Assembly: GCA_025642075.2 (NCBI GenBank)
Contig: JAODUO010000143.1
Span: 457,501 to 521,500 of the forward strand
Direction: 5' to 3'
From: Ridgeia piscesae
Taxonomy: Eukaryota > Annelida > Polychaeta > Sabellida > Siboglinidae
DNA length: 64,000 nt
Position numbers and translations under genes: made by a program. Below the pieces are notes generated by a model. It made no database searches, was not told where the DNA came from, and worked only from the letters and a program-made list of their open reading frames with translations. Positions 11,401-22,762 of the stretch are shown piece by piece (position 1 is the stretch's first letter; every line of letters starts with the position of its first letter).

Positions 11401-14400
11401 AGGGCCCTCCAACACAGCAACCCCTGCAACACAACAACACAATGTGTTGGGCCCTCCAACACAGCAACCCCTGCAACACAACAACACAATGTGTAGGGCC
11501 CTCCAACACAGCAACCCCTGCAACACAACAACACAATGTGTAGGGCCCTCCAACACAGCAACCCCTGCAACACAACAACACAATGTGTAGGGCCCTCCAA
11601 CACAGCAACCCCTGCAACACAACAACACAATGTGTTGGGCCCTCCAGCACAGCAACACATTGTGTAGGGCCCTCCAACACAGCAACCCCTGCAACACAAC
11701 AACACAATGTGTTGGGCCCTCCAGCACAGCAACACATTGTGTAGGGCCCTCCAACACAGCAACCCCTGCAACACAACAACACAATGTGTAGGGCCCTCCA
11801 ACACAGCAACCCCTGCAACACAACAACACAATATGTTGGGCCCTCCAGCACAGCAACACATTGTGTAGGGCCCTCCAACACAGCAACCCCTGCAACACAA
11901 CAACACAATGTGTTGGGCCCTCCAACACAGCAACCCCTGCAACACAACAACACAATGTGTTGGGCCCTCCAACACAGCAACCCCTGCAACACAACAACAC
12001 AATGTGTTGGGCCCTCCAACACAGCAACCCCTGCAACACAACAACACAATGTGTTGGGCCCTCCAGCACAGCAACACATTGTGTAGGGCAGCATCAACAA
12101 CCCATGAAACACAATGTACAGGGGCATGGAACACAGCAACCCCTGCAACACACATTGCTGCCATTATCATAAGTTATGAATTTTCAATATTGTATATCAC
12201 TCGATTATAAAGTTAAGTATGCCACAAATCATTAGTCAAACCCTAATGGCTAATACTCTGACTGCACTTCCTAGACAGACACACAGCCAAGCAGAGCAAA
12301 ATGCAAAGTTCTTATATGACGCAGGACCCAGTCCTCAGCACTGCTCTCAGCCCGTTATACTTTATTCCCTGCCGAGTGCCTGGCAGACCTGTTCAACCAA
12401 ACACCGTCTTGACCTGTCGGAGAGCCTCCATCCCTGCTACAATTAACGCACAATGATTACGCATACATACATATCCACCACTGTCTACTGCCAGGTACTC
12501 ATTCAAACAGGATCTTGTGCAACATAGAGAGTGAACGTACTTGTCCTAGCTTCAAAACAACAACATCAAGATGATTCAAGACAAACAGACTGTTGTTCTA
12601 CCCACTGTGCTCCAGCAACGTTGCCCAGAGACAGACTGTGAGGTGCTGCGAGGTCATTCACTCACCGAGGCCGTGTCTGTGTGTGGCCATGGCAGGCATG
12701 GGTTGCCAGACCTTCTTTTTAGGGTCATAACACTCCACCGTGTTGAGTGTTTTCAGTCCATCGCGCCCACCCACCACGTACAACTTGTCCTCGATGACAG
12801 CCACGCCAAACTGTAGACGGCGGCCATTCATGTTGGCAATCTGTGTCCACGTGTTCGTGCGTAGGTCGTACTTCTCGATACTAGTTGCCCCTAGCAACGC
12901 AAGCAACAAATCATATGTATATACTAATAACATGTCTGTGGTAAAAACTGAATTTTTGTTTGTTTTTGTGAGTGGTGTTTTGTGCGATCATAACTGTCAT
13001 CCCAGCAGAATAATTAAGTTGGTATTATTTTTTATATTTTGGAAAATTCCATTAAAGTCTGAATTACTGAAGTTCGATATAATGACGTCGATAATTACAA
13101 CGGAGCTAAAAAACACCACCCATGTCTTTGCGCCATGCATTAATATTTGTTTATAACAAAAATAGACCATTCAAAAGTACATATTTAATCGTAGAAATCG
13201 CCAGCAGGCACATTGTTTTTAGAACAATTCATGTGTACTTCTAGATTTTTCATCCCCACAGCAAATGCTTGAATTTAATCTTATTGGCTGAAACTATATT
13301 CAGTGATGATCATGACAAGCAGTACAAGAAATGGAGCACAATGCTGAATTCAACTACAAAACCACATGGCAACTAACGCTATATAGCCACAGAAATCGGC
13401 TGCATTTTGAAATGTTGACACTTACCAGTGAAACTTCAGTATTATTAAGTGTGAACTGCCGAAATAAACTGCCATTATTTTATGACATCGTTTTGCGGTA
13501 TGCAGTTTAAATGTGCCAGTTAACATAGACTGTTTTTAAACAGATATTTTTAAAGGACATCTGAGAGATATTATTTGTTTACTAGATCAAAATAATAATT
13601 TTCTATTTATCATTTTAAAGAATATTTTATATACTACATATTTATTTGTCTTATTTCATTTTATTGTACGTAGGCACTATATGACTCAAACACCAGAAGT
13701 CCAGAACACATTCCTATTTCACATGAAATGTACAAGCTTGTTGAAAATGGCCAAATAAATACATAAATTAAATTACATTTTTAATTAAATTAATTAACAC
13801 CTGCAAGTAATTGAACTTACCTTTGGACGAGTCCATCCCGCCGACAGCATAAAGGACTCCCACGGTGGACTTGCGGGGCTTGGTGCGTGCGTTCTGTAGT
13901 GAGAGACGGCGCTCCGGCAACAGGTGGTATTTCATCGCTTCCATCACCAGACTGATGCAGTCTCGGTCATCCTTCAGCAGCACGTTTGTCTCCACGTGGT
14001 CAGCTATGAACTGTCGGTCAAGGCAGACACACGTGAGGTGAGATGAGACAGACAAAGAACTTGGACAATGAGGAGATATCCTGTTTGTTATTACCACGAT
14101 ACTAACATTTCTATAGTGTCATATATAGAATAAATAAATAGATATTTTAACATAGTATATTAATATACATACATTATGTATGTTTTCTCTCTCTTACAAA
14201 CACTGTAGGCTGTTGAATGTAGTGTTGTGAACAGCATTGGATGTGACGCTCAACAAAATAAATGTTATCATATCATAAAGAACTTGGTCCATGAGATGGT
14301 ACATTTTTTATTAATACCCCGATACTAACATTTTAAAATACACCATGTTCATAAACTGTTTTAATGATGTCGAAATGAAAATTACTGATGCAATAAAACA

Positions 14401-17400
14401 AGTCTTATGCAGGTTTGAAACAGGTGATTCAGCCATGTGACAATTACTACCTGAAGACCATTTATATCTGCAAATATCCACCATCACTTATAGCCAGGTA
14501 CTCATTCCTACAGCAGAGTTAACTGGAGCAATGTAGAATGAACCTACACCGAAGCACTAAAACAGCAGCAAGAAGATTAAAATATGAGATATCTCAACTG
14601 GGCATCCAATGCTCTGACCATTACACTCAGTGGAAACCGGTGAAGCGTGACAAGACTTACCTGGGGAGAAAGGAGAGGCAGTTTGACGTGAGCCAGCAGC
14701 TGTCCCAGGTGTTGACTGCGCTTGGCCACATCATGCTTGACCCACATGATGAGAGAGTGGAAGACCGTCTCCTCGTTCGGCACGTTGATGTCCTCACTAG
14801 CAAGTAGTGTCGCTATGTCAGCTGGTGGCAGCAGTAGGAACTCCTGGTTGCGCATCACATCCACAAAGAACTCCTGGAATGATACAATAGGAAAACAACT
14901 CCAATGAGCAGTACATAACCCCACACATACACAACACAACACAACCAAACTTTAGTTATCCTTGTAAGAGCAGTTGCATTGTCGTTTGGACGGGGGTTTG
15001 TGTATGTGCACATGAAAGCCTTGGCTTGAGCATAATTAACCTAAATTATCTAAAAAGTCTAAAAAAGGTAAAGGTATCTTATATAGTGCAAGATCCAGTC
15101 CTGATGACTGCTCAAAGCACTTTAAACTTTACTCCGTACGAGACCTGTTCACTCAAACACCATCTCAAGTTCTCCAGGAAGCAATCAACCAAAGTGGAAT
15201 TAATGTGCGAGGTTAATCGTACAAATATCCACCACGTTCTATAACTAAATACTCATTCATTCAGCTTGATGAACTGGAGCAATGTAGCATGAACAAAATT
15301 GCCCAAGGTTTAACACTGCATCACAAATTTTAACCCAGGTTCTCTGAGTCAAGAAACCAAAGCTCTACCCCTGAGCCACTGCTCTCTACTAGGTACTCCG
15401 TGGAGCGAGGGTTGGCTTCAATAGGACAACAACAAATTTAGATCATACAAGTTAAAACATTACCTGCCAGTGGCTCTGCTGTTTTATGATGACCATAGAC
15501 AAGACAGCTAAATGTCAGCCTGCCCAGGCTGATATGCTCCCATCGAAATGACATGTAGACAGATCTCTAGACAAAGCTATGGACCTACCTGAACGTAGTT
15601 GTTGGCGACCTTGTATAGGTCGACACAGCCCTGTGTGTCGGCGAACTGTCGGATGCCGATACAGTTGGAGGGATGGAGCTGCTTCATGAGGAAGCCACAG
15701 CACGCCTCCACCACCTCGGACATCTGCAGGAGGCGGGCCGTGGACAGCAGGTTCTCCACGGTGTCCTCCTTCAGGTCAATGTGACCTGCAAACACACATA
15801 AACTTGTTATGTTAATTGGATTTTTATTTAAACTGACTTAGTTCAACTAAATTTATTTAAACTGGCTTTGTTCAACTAAATTTATTTAAACTGGCTTACT
15901 TAAAATAAAATTGTGACGTGTTCTAACGAAATGAGTCGTATGTCAGCGAACTTGATTTCGAGAAAACACCGCATAAACATGCAACGATGAATTTCGACGA
16001 TTTTGACTTTTTGTCCCCAAAGTATACTTTGGTATCTTTTTTGTCAATTGGCTATGCTTATTTCTCGTTTATATTATTATTTAGTACAATTTATAGACTT
16101 TTTAGACACACCACGTAACATTTCACGCATGAATTCAGTAAAAACAGAACCGATAAATCGCACTAGTTCATGTCGCATTCTTTGGGGTTTCGCTAAACGC
16201 ATGGCGGACTTATTTGGTACTACAGGAAAGCCCCGGACGCCCTCTTTCGGATTCTTGTAGTGGAAATTCCCACTGACGTCAGTGTAAGCCAATAGCAGCG
16301 CTTAATGCGAGAGGCCTATCTGTGAACAAACGTCACTAGACGCCGTGAGGAGCTGACAGCGGGACCCTGATTGGCTTAGAGCTGTGCGCTCTCGCTAGCC
16401 GTAACAACGTGGAATTGATCGGGTCGCTGCTACAAAACATTGCTAAATACTCGAATTATGTTGTAATAATTTCAGTAAACAGTTAGCTTGATATATCTTC
16501 GACAGCGAGCATGCCTTGGGAGTTTATTTCGAATGCATCAAATGGAGTAATAGAAGCAAAACGGCCGATTCTGGTTCGACAATGTACTCGACTGTGTGCT
16601 TATGTGACCGCGAACTTCAAATGCGTTTTTCTCCATTTGAAACTTTCTACCCTAGGCATGTTCAGTGTCCAATAACTTTGGCTGTGTGTGAAATATGTCC
16701 ATAATGTTTACACCGTTGGAAAGATTAATACATCTTCTTTCCGACGGTGTGACTAATTAAATTTTAATTTTTTCTGACATACGACTCATTTCGTTAGAAC
16801 ACGTCACAATTATTTAAACTGACTTACCCGGGTACTTCAACTAAATTAATTTAAACTGGCTTGCTCCAACTAAATTTAGTTAATCCGGCTTACTTTAAAT
16901 CAACTTATTTAAACTGACTTAGTTAAGCAAAATTTATTTAAACTGGCTTACTTCAGTAACATTCATTTAAACTGTCTTACTTCAACTGAATTTATTTAAA
17001 CTGGTTTAATTCAACTATTTTATTTAGACTGACTTACTTCAACTAAATTTATTTAAACTGGTTTATCACAACCGAGGAAGTGTCCTGAATGACACTACAC
17101 GAACAAGCATTTTAATTAGATAATATATACCACATATCAATATATTTATGTTGTTCTTGTAGTATTATAATATTTATTTCTTATTAATTTATTCTAACGA
17201 TTATTGCTAACACTGCTGAACAGAGATCTGTTTAGAATTTTAGTGTTTAAATAAAACTATTATTTTTATTATGACACCTTCATTGATGTAGTCCCACAGA
17301 CACTCACCTGTGTATGCGTAGTCCACGAGTGCAGCGAGAGCATCGGGATCGATCTGTTTTAGTGTCACTTCATTCTCGGTTGCCTCCCTCACGTCGCTCG

Positions 17401-17587
17401 TGAACATCGCTGCGAAGTAGTCTGACGCGGCGCTGAGAACCATGCGGTGCGCGTGGATGCGGCGCCGTCCCACCACCAGCACCACATCACACAGCTGCTT
17501 CTTCTCATAGTAATATTCCATCTTACGGATCATGCGCTCAGAGTGGTTGATGGAACGGTAGCGTTCATCTGATATGTCCGTGTCCAT
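5360..17587 (-). CDS. KLHL5: BTB-BACK-Kelch protein, KLHL1/4/5 group (9 exons, 570 aa to first stop)
   Basis: Substrate-adaptor type Kelch-like protein; family members pair the BTB/BACK half with Cullin-3 and use the Kelch propeller for substrate or actin binding. Exons (minus strand): 17587-17308, 15785-15589, 14873-14661, 14010-13821, 12890-12666, 10846-10684, 9217-9005, 6945-6774, 5419-5360. All junction phases agree, giving 570 codons. BTB lies at about residues 20-127 ([10 protein letters not shown]), BACK at about 132-235 ([23 protein letters not shown]), and six Kelch repeats at about 280-570 ([62 protein letters not shown]). Wording follows the vertebrate KLHL4/KLHL5 pattern closely ([18 protein letters not shown]). 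The N-terminus is short (about 19 residues before BTB), unlike vertebrate KLHL1/4/5; an in-frame TGA lies 30 bases upstream of the ATG. The exact paralogue is uncertain because invertebrates probably have one pro-orthologue of KLHL1, KLHL4 and KLHL5. See the separate entries for the GC donor and the readthrough tail. Confidence 0.93.
5633..5720. repeat. 23-bp tandem repeat in KLHL intron 8
   Basis: Four copies of ATAACTGGACAACTGTCCTC plus TAG, each with a self-complementary GGACAACTGTCC core. Confidence 0.9.
5760..6740. other. AT-rich remainder of KLHL intron 8
   Basis: Very AT-rich, with repeated AATAAATTAAAT-type motifs. No coding or structured element seen. Confidence 0.6.
6774..6945 (-). 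CDS. KLHL5: KLHL exon 8: Kelch repeat 6, GC donor
   Basis: Acceptor TTTGGCAG, phase 2; codes [33 protein letters not shown] and ends NEWTQ. The donor is CAG followed by GCACGT, a GC donor. Without splicing, reading gives five more residues (ARVEG) and a stop at 6756, a possible truncated form lacking the closing propeller strand. Confidence 0.9.
6950..8625 (-). repeat. 50-bp minisatellite built from the 5' edge of KLHL exon 8
   Basis: About 33 copies of a 50-base unit. On the minus strand each copy holds CTTCAG, then TGTGACCCTAAGACTGACAC and ATGGACCCT, almost the same as the acceptor and first bases of exon 8 (GGCAG, then ATATGACCCTAAAACTGACA and CATGGACCCT). Small variants (AAACATAA, AAAGATAA, AAATGTAA, TCATGCC) mark sub-families. 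Confidence 0.95.
8690..8960. repeat. Degenerate repeat in KLHL intron 7
   Basis: Loose copies of GATGACACTAACACAAATAC and similar motifs. Frames remain open by composition, but no family is recognisable. Confidence 0.5.
9005..9217 (-). CDS. KLHL5: KLHL exon 7: Kelch repeats 4-5
   Basis: Acceptor CATTTAG, then [40 protein letters not shown], and ends FDCVER; donor GAGAG followed by GTGAGG. Phase 2 at both ends. Confidence 0.93.
9530..10295. repeat. 34-bp minisatellite in KLHL intron 6
   Basis: About 22 copies of GATGAGAGCGAGTGACAAAG, then TGAAAGAAGGAGGG. Purine-rich on the plus strand. Confidence 0.95.
10385..10620. repeat. 14-bp tandem repeat in KLHL intron 6
   Basis: About 16 perfect copies of AGACAGGGAGTGAG, purine-rich. 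Follows the 34-bp array after a short GAGA-rich bridge and ends close to exon 6. Confidence 0.95.
10684..10846 (-). CDS. KLHL5: KLHL exon 6: Kelch repeat 3
   Basis: Acceptor GTTGCAG, then [31 protein letters not shown] and on to VAILSNK; donor AACAA followed by GTCAGT, phase 2. The 5' edge of this exon, acceptor included, has been multiplied into the 47-bp minisatellite lying directly upstream of it. Confidence 0.92.
10847..12135 (-). repeat. 47-bp minisatellite built from the 5' edge of KLHL exon 6
   Basis: About 27 copies of a 47-base unit, some with a shorter 28-base variant. On the minus strand each holds GTGTTGCAG, then GGGTTGCTGTGTTGGAGGG, identical or nearly so to the exon 6 acceptor and first 19 bases. 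The array sits directly upstream of the real exon. Absence of stops makes very long spurious open frames here. Confidence 0.95.
12318..12560 (-). mobile_element. SINE copy in KLHL intron 5
   Basis: Same family: GACCTGTTCAACCAAACACC, CCACTGTCTACTGCCAGGTA and GAGTGAACGTACTTG blocks in the same order. Inserted upstream (on the minus strand downstream) of exon 5. Confidence 0.65.
12666..12890 (-). CDS. KLHL5: KLHL exon 5: Kelch repeats 1-2
   Basis: Acceptor TTGCTAG, phase 1; codes [44 protein letters not shown] and ends MATHRHGLG; donor CTCG followed by GTGAGT, phase 1. Confidence 0.93.
13821..14010 (-). CDS. KLHL5: KLHL exon 4: end of BACK, first Kelch strand
   Basis: Acceptor GACCGACAG, then [44 protein letters not shown]; donor AAAG followed by GTAAGT, phase 1. 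It joins exon 3 as SPQ-FIAD, matching the conserved APQFLAD join in vertebrate homologues. Confidence 0.93.
14440..14570 (-). mobile_element. SINE fragment in KLHL intron 3
   Basis: Only the middle block is present: ATATCCACCATCACTTATAG, CAGGTACTCATTCCTACAGC, AACTGGAGCAATGTAGAATG. Confidence 0.6.
14661..14873 (-). CDS. KLHL5: KLHL exon 3: BACK domain
   Basis: Acceptor ATTCCAG, then [20 protein letters not shown] and on to LPLLSPQ; donor CAG followed by GTAAGT. Phase 0 at both ends. A SINE tail lies directly 3' in the intron. Confidence 0.93.
15074..15395 (-). mobile_element. Near full-length tRNA-derived SINE in KLHL intron 2
   Basis: On the minus strand the head reads AGTGGCTCAGGGGTAGAGC (A-box like) and AGAGAACCTGGGTTAAAAT (degraded B box), followed by the shared body and a TATATAAGAT end. 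About 320 bases. Confidence 0.75.
15589..15785 (-). CDS. KLHL5: KLHL exon 2: end of BTB, start of BACK
   Basis: Acceptor TTTGCAG, phase 1 entry; codes [20 protein letters not shown] and on to KVANNYVQ; donor CAG followed by GTAGGT, phase 0. The [17 protein letters not shown] segment is typical of the BACK linker in KLHL4/5. Confidence 0.93.
15826..15908. repeat. 28-bp tandem repeat, left part (split by a transposon)
   Basis: Copies of TTATTTAAACTGGCTTACTT plus CAACTAAA. The same array resumes at 16812. Confidence 0.8.
15909..16811. mobile_element. Non-autonomous DNA transposon with perfect 38-bp inverted ends
   Basis: 903 bases bounded by perfect 38-base terminal inverted repeats (AATTGTGACGTGTTCTAACG and 18 more bases, mirrored at 16774-16811). 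A 71-codon minus-strand frame inside (16077-16292; [15 protein letters not shown]) may be a transposase remnant, but I do not recognise the domain. The perfect ends suggest recent movement. It split a tandem array in KLHL intron 1. Confidence 0.85.
16812..17065. repeat. 28-bp tandem repeat, right part
   Basis: About nine degenerate copies of ATTTAAACTGGCTTACTTCA. Continuation of the array at 15826, interrupted by the MITE between. Confidence 0.8.
17308..17587 (-). CDS. KLHL5: KLHL exon 1: start codon and most of BTB
   Basis: Encodes residues 1-93, beginning MDTDISDER and reaching LVDYAYTG. It holds the BTB core ([35 protein letters not shown]). The donor is ACACAG followed by GTGAGT, phase 1. 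A GTG nine bases upstream of the ATG is in frame but is not a normal eukaryotic start. An in-frame TGA a little further upstream supports the ATG at 17587. Confidence 0.93.
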
Positions 17588-17810
17588 TGTTGTCACGCCA
17601 CACCGGCGACGAGACTGTCACTGTCGACGCTGTGACACTCTCGACACTGTCACAGTGACGACACTGTGACGATGTTGACACTCTTCACACTGTGGCACTA
17701 TTGGCACTGACACACTCAGTACTCTCAAAGACAGACACTGTGACACACTCTTGAGTTGACGCTGTCCGTGGTTAATGGCAATCAGTTCCTGTGGCGCCAA
17801 CACAAACAAG
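17588..17810 (-). other. KLHL 5' flank / 5' UTR with GACACTGTCAC repeats
   Basis: Irregular short repeats of CGACACTGTCACAGTGACGAC type, some palindromic, immediately upstream of the KLHL start codon. Probably 5' UTR or core promoter; no TATA box identified with confidence. Confidence 0.4.
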
Positions 17811-20688
17811 TTGTTAATTCATCTTGTATTCATAATTTACCAACTAAATGCATTAGATGCACAAATGGATACAAACATTTTTTTAATAAACACAATGATA
17901 ATCATGTTTTGAACAGATATACCATACCGTATTATCCCCAATAGGTGTGAATGGCACAAATGCAATAGTTCGAATGCACTTCTGTTAATTTCTCACAAAG
18001 CAACACAAGCTATCACAAGCTATCAGTGTCAGAGGTGAACAAATGACACTAACTAGACACTCATTAGAACATTGTGCTAGCTTGAAAGTTTAGCTTTATC
18101 TGGAAACCTGTCCACCCATCTTTTGAACAGATAAAATCTGTTTGTGATGAATAGAAATTTCATTGAACGAGTAAAAAAATTTGGACCGAAAAGGGTCATT
18201 CAGAAATGTTATATGCTTGACAATCATGCTTTGAAAATGAACGTAGGCTGCCACCAAAATATTTCAGATGCACCCTACTTGGTCCTTATTAATAGCTGGT
18301 AAGTACCAGGGCATTGACGTGCACATTTATGTGCACAGTCGGTGAAATGGTCATTTTTTCCTACCAAACTCAAATAAACTGTTACACCCAAGAAGTCACA
18401 TCGCATTGCTTTTGTCATGCAGCTTCAGCAAATTGAATCTCTCGATGTAGTGATTTGAAATACGAATTGGTTATGAAATTCCAAAACGTAACATTATTAA
18501 GAGGGTTAGGCCTTAGGGTTATACAGTTGTATACAGCGTAGTGCCATTTAAGATGCTTATGTGATTAGAAATCGTAATTTTTTTTTTTTTTACATTTGAC
18601 TTGTTGACAGATCTACACAATGTCTACCATATAAAATATGACACCATATTCCCGTTTTAGTGCAGAAATGTGTATTAACAAAAAATGAAAATTAACGCCA
18701 CTTAGTATCCAAAAGGGGCTGAGCATAATGGCACCACCCAGTAGCTAAAAACGTCAAAATTTGACAAAATTCTTTAAAATGCACTGTGGCTTGGTGGAGT
18801 TCATGCTCGTCAAATCATGGTCATGTCTTCTAAATTGTATGTCCTTATGTTTGGGCAGTGGCTGTTCAAGTGTTTCAGCCTCCCCCCTTTAATATACAGT
18901 GTAACTAACAATAAATGTGTAATAAAAAATACAGTTGGCCTGTTTTTCCAAGTAGGGTCCAGTTAGAGAAGATTTTTTGCCTAGTTAAACCAACAACCAA
19001 TAAAAGCCACCCAAATACAGATCTATGATATGACTGCGCAACTTTTTATGGCAACTACAACTTACTGAGATGAAATGATAACTGAAATGAACAACTGGAA
19101 AATTGGCAAGGACTGGGGTGCTGATTAATGTACAAGAAAAGAACCTTCCCTTCTAGTTCATAGCCTCCAGTATAACACTACAGCTTGAGGTTCAAAATGT
19201 GCAGGTGTAGAAGCAGATGTTGAACTATTTTTACATGCTGTATGGTAAGAACCCATTATTTGGGTTATTTCAGGAGAAGGCAGAAACATCACACGGTAGA
19301 GCAGATAGGCAGTACTGAGATCTGCAGGGTTACCAGGTATATCACAGTGAGTCATGATAACTTTATCTTTAATCTTCAACATGCAGGAAACTACGAGATA
19401 TTGGCCTCAGGTCACACTGGCTTCCATAAACACCAGCGGCTTAGACTCGATGGCTAGTGGGCGCCGGGCGGCACTGTGGGCCTGGAGGTAGATAAGTCTA
19501 CAGGATTGGAGACTTTGGGTTCTTGCTGGATCCAGTAACACTAATTAATTGTACGACCAAGATGTGCAGAAAATTTTGACTTTTCAGAGGAACTGCAAAG
19601 TTGTCACCTGCATTTGACATTATATACATTTAAAGGGTGGCTGAAATGCTTGAATGATCATTTAAATGATTTGTTGATCGTTGTAACACCATGTGTGATA
19701 AGGCACCATATTCTTGTTTTTACGTAGAAATGTAAATCAATTAAGTAAATAAGAAAAATAAGAAAATATGCATTGATTAGATAGAAGCGACTCAAACCAA
19801 ATGCAGATATGTGGAAGAACTTTTGAAAAATATTTCATGGTCAGATATCATGTAAAGCGTAAATGTTCTTGTGCTTGGACAAAGGTTGTTCAATCACTTC
19901 AGCCCCCCTTAATATTTAAGGTTTACCCAATTTATGTTCTGTTATTCAACAGTTTTTAATACGCACACATAAATCCCTTTTCATTATGTAGTTCTCAAAC
20001 TTAGATAACAAGACTTCTCACTATAAGAAGATAGTGCTGTGTCACCTTTAGATTTGAGTGTTTTCACAACCGATGAGAGTACTTCTCACACTCTGATGAA
20101 AGCAAGAAAGAGTGTCAACCATCAATCAAAATTACACCTGTACCAATACACAGAAAAACACCCAACTGACACAATTTGACAGCTCTGATATTGCACTGCA
20201 CAAACATATCATTTCTACTCACTCGACATTTCACTAGTCCTCACAGAAACAACCTGCTATTTATGTTGGGAACTATTTCATCGGGGAATGGTGGACGAAG
20301 CCCATAATATAGTCTTACATCAACAAAGTACTCCTAATTCAAAAACTTAGTTACCACCCTGGTTGTGGGAAATGGAACAGACAACCATGATTAAAGGGAA
20401 GCATTCCATTAGTTTGTAGGACCATGTAATACAATACACAGTGGAACACTTCACCAAATGTTGTTAAACACTATTGCCAGCTATAGCTTCAAAATGTTAT
20501 CTGAATTTCTGAATTTTAAACGAAGACTGCCCTCTACTCAAATTTGAATTAACAAGATTTAACAAGATTGCCACCTAGAGAATCAACTCTAGATGGCAGG
20601 TGGACAAGGAAGCCCTTTGGCTTATCGAAGTCCAACCTATCTATTTAGGTAGTGAATCCTTGATAAAGATTACTCATGATTCCTCATG
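17811..20688. other. Intergenic, old dispersed repeats
   Basis: No supported gene. Two diverged copies of one repeat are visible (about 18590-18910 and 19600-19925), sharing GACACCATATTCCCGTTTT-like, TGGTCATGTCTTC-like and TTCAGCC-CCCCTT-AATAT blocks. Confidence 0.5.
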
Positions 20689-21177
20689 CAGGGCTCGATG
20701 ACCCGACAGGTGTTTCAAAGCTGTTGGGCCAGTTCGGGCCACCGGTTTTTAAATTCTACTGGCCTGGTGGGCCAGTGGTTTCAATCCCCTACTGACTACC
20801 ATCGACGTTTCCGTAACCCGACCCTTCACAGAAAAATAGAACGAACTTAATAACATTAGTCTGTTTATTAACATTAGTTTTGTTACATTTTATCTATAAC
20901 TTATTACACAACTGTGTCTAAAATGTTGTTGTGTATACACGAAGACTTCCATGTACATGTACTGTGGAAGTCATATTTTGTAAACGCCCACATGATTGGC
21001 TAATGGCGGGAATCATTCATTATTCACCCAATCAGCGATCTTGTTACATGTTGCCGTTGGCTATGGGTGGTAGGCGATGTCGTTGTTGTCTGTGTGAATG
21101 ATAAAATGCTAGTGCACATCCCGTAATGGAAAGACATCTAAGCAACTTGTTATACTATCAAACATTTGACCGTGTTG

Positions 21178-22762
21178 CAGGTTTGGCACATTTCCGGGAA
21201 AAACTGGTTTTAGACAGGGCAGTGGGAATAACCCGGTATTTACCGGTAATTACCGGGAAAAGTGGTATTTACCAGTAAATATGTGGGAATAACCCTATAA
21301 TTTATATTACCACTGGCTAGTTACTGTCCATTTATAATTTATTTAATATATTCATCTAAAGTTAACAAGTTCACTAGTTACTAGTTCAGATGTATCCTTG
21401 TATTTGTTTAAAACATGAAGTCAACAAGATATTCAAAAGAAAACTGATCATTTAGTAACAAATGTCAGTGTCATTCTCACACAGGACAATGCCAAGTACT
21501 AGACTAAAGTCTAGTACTGTCAGGTGTCAGTTGGTAATCTGTTTAAGGAACAAAAGAAATGTTGGGCTCTGGACATTGGCAGACTCTACTGTACCCACTC
21601 AGCAAACATTAGTTACCATATCTTGACATTCAGACTTGGGGAAAAATACAGGCTAACTGTAGACATCTGTAGTCATTGTCTCTGTGAGCCCAAATCAGCT
21701 CCAGCTTAATATTTGAACTTGTAATCTGCTGGGATCCTCTGCTGGGAAGCCATGTATCTCAGAACCAGTGGACCAGAGTAGACAGGCACTTTCTGTCAGA
21801 CATTTTGTTACTGAACTTGAAGCAGTGGTAACTGGTCAGTTAGCATCATGAGCGGAAGAGGAGGTAGACCGTTCGACAATGTGTGGCAATTTCTTTGCAA
21901 AATTGAAGAAGAAAACAGCAAGATAAAAAAGCCCAATGCATACAATGTCAGGCACTTGTGAGTGCCAAGGCTGACAGATTGAGGATGCATCTGAGGAAAT
22001 GTTTGATTAAACAGGTAAATGCCAAAACCAGTGACATTATATCTAGATATGACCACAATAGCATTTGATTAAAAATGATGTTTAAACTTAATTAATCCTA
22101 ACAGTGCATATAATTATATGTTGCTAGTAATTGTAATTACCATTTTATCTGTGGTATTCACAAATCTTTCATTTTTACCAAATTCACTGAACATTGTCCA
22201 CAAATTGCAAAGCAAAATAATTGTCTTGAACATATAATTATCAGAAGCTAAGAAAAATCACAAAAGGATATAATTATCAAATTATATAATAATCATGAAG
22301 ATAGTTCTATGTTGGCCTTCTGACTCATGTGTTCCTAACTCATCACTGTGTACCTGCATAAGTATGGTTGCCTTTTATCACCCACTGTAAGCCATGTGGC
22401 ACATGGCATGGATTACCCATGGTGCAGGCACACATTTAATCCTTTCAATGTCTATTGAAAGAATGCCCATCAATAAATCTCCACTATAAAATGGTTTTAT
22501 ATTATGTATTTGTATTTAGTAAATGTCATAACTGGGATAAAATATAAACAGAAAGTATACTGATGTATACCAGTACTGATGTATAAATACACATGTATCA
22601 TTATGGTGATGGTACAGTAACTTGTATTGCAAAAATGGTTCAAATGTAATGCCTTTAATAGTTTTTCCCAGGTAGTCTGGTATTTACCACTATTTGAGGT
22701 TTTTCCCAGGATGGTAATTACCACCCGGTATTTACCAGGGTGGGAAAAACATGCCAACCCTG
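21178..22762 (+). mobile_element. Decayed hAT transposon with perfect 8-bp target duplication
   Basis: Ends CAGGTTTGGCACATTTCC and (reverse complement of the right) CAGGGTTGGCATGTTTTTCC are typical hAT termini. CCGTGTTG occurs immediately outside both ends (21170-21177 and 22763-22770), a perfect 8-base target-site duplication. At about 21850-22015 broken frames code a BED-type zinc finger (CIQCQALVSAKADRLRMHLR). Premature stops and frame changes show it is dead. Confidence 0.85.
21850..22015 (+). pseudogene. Broken BED zinc-finger exon of the hAT transposase
   Basis: MSGRGGRPFDNVWQF, then KLKKKTAR in a second frame with a stop, then KAQCIQCQALVSAKADRL and MHLRKC in a third frame. C-x2-C and later H-x3-C match a BED finger. 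Rest of the transposase not recognisable. Confidence 0.7.

Noticed and set aside
6950..12135. Tandem arrays resembling a CRISPR locus
   Set aside because: Units are contiguous with no unique spacers, and the context is an intron of an animal gene without cas genes.
9513..12170. 885-codon minus-strand open frame (Cys/Val/Leu-rich then Ser/Leu/His-rich)
   Set aside because: It runs through two minisatellites with unit lengths of 47, 34 and 14 bases that lack stops, and only incidentally crosses real exon 6. Not a gene.
16077..16292. 71-codon frame as a host gene
   Set aside because: It lies wholly between the perfect inverted ends of a transposon and shows no recognised host domain.
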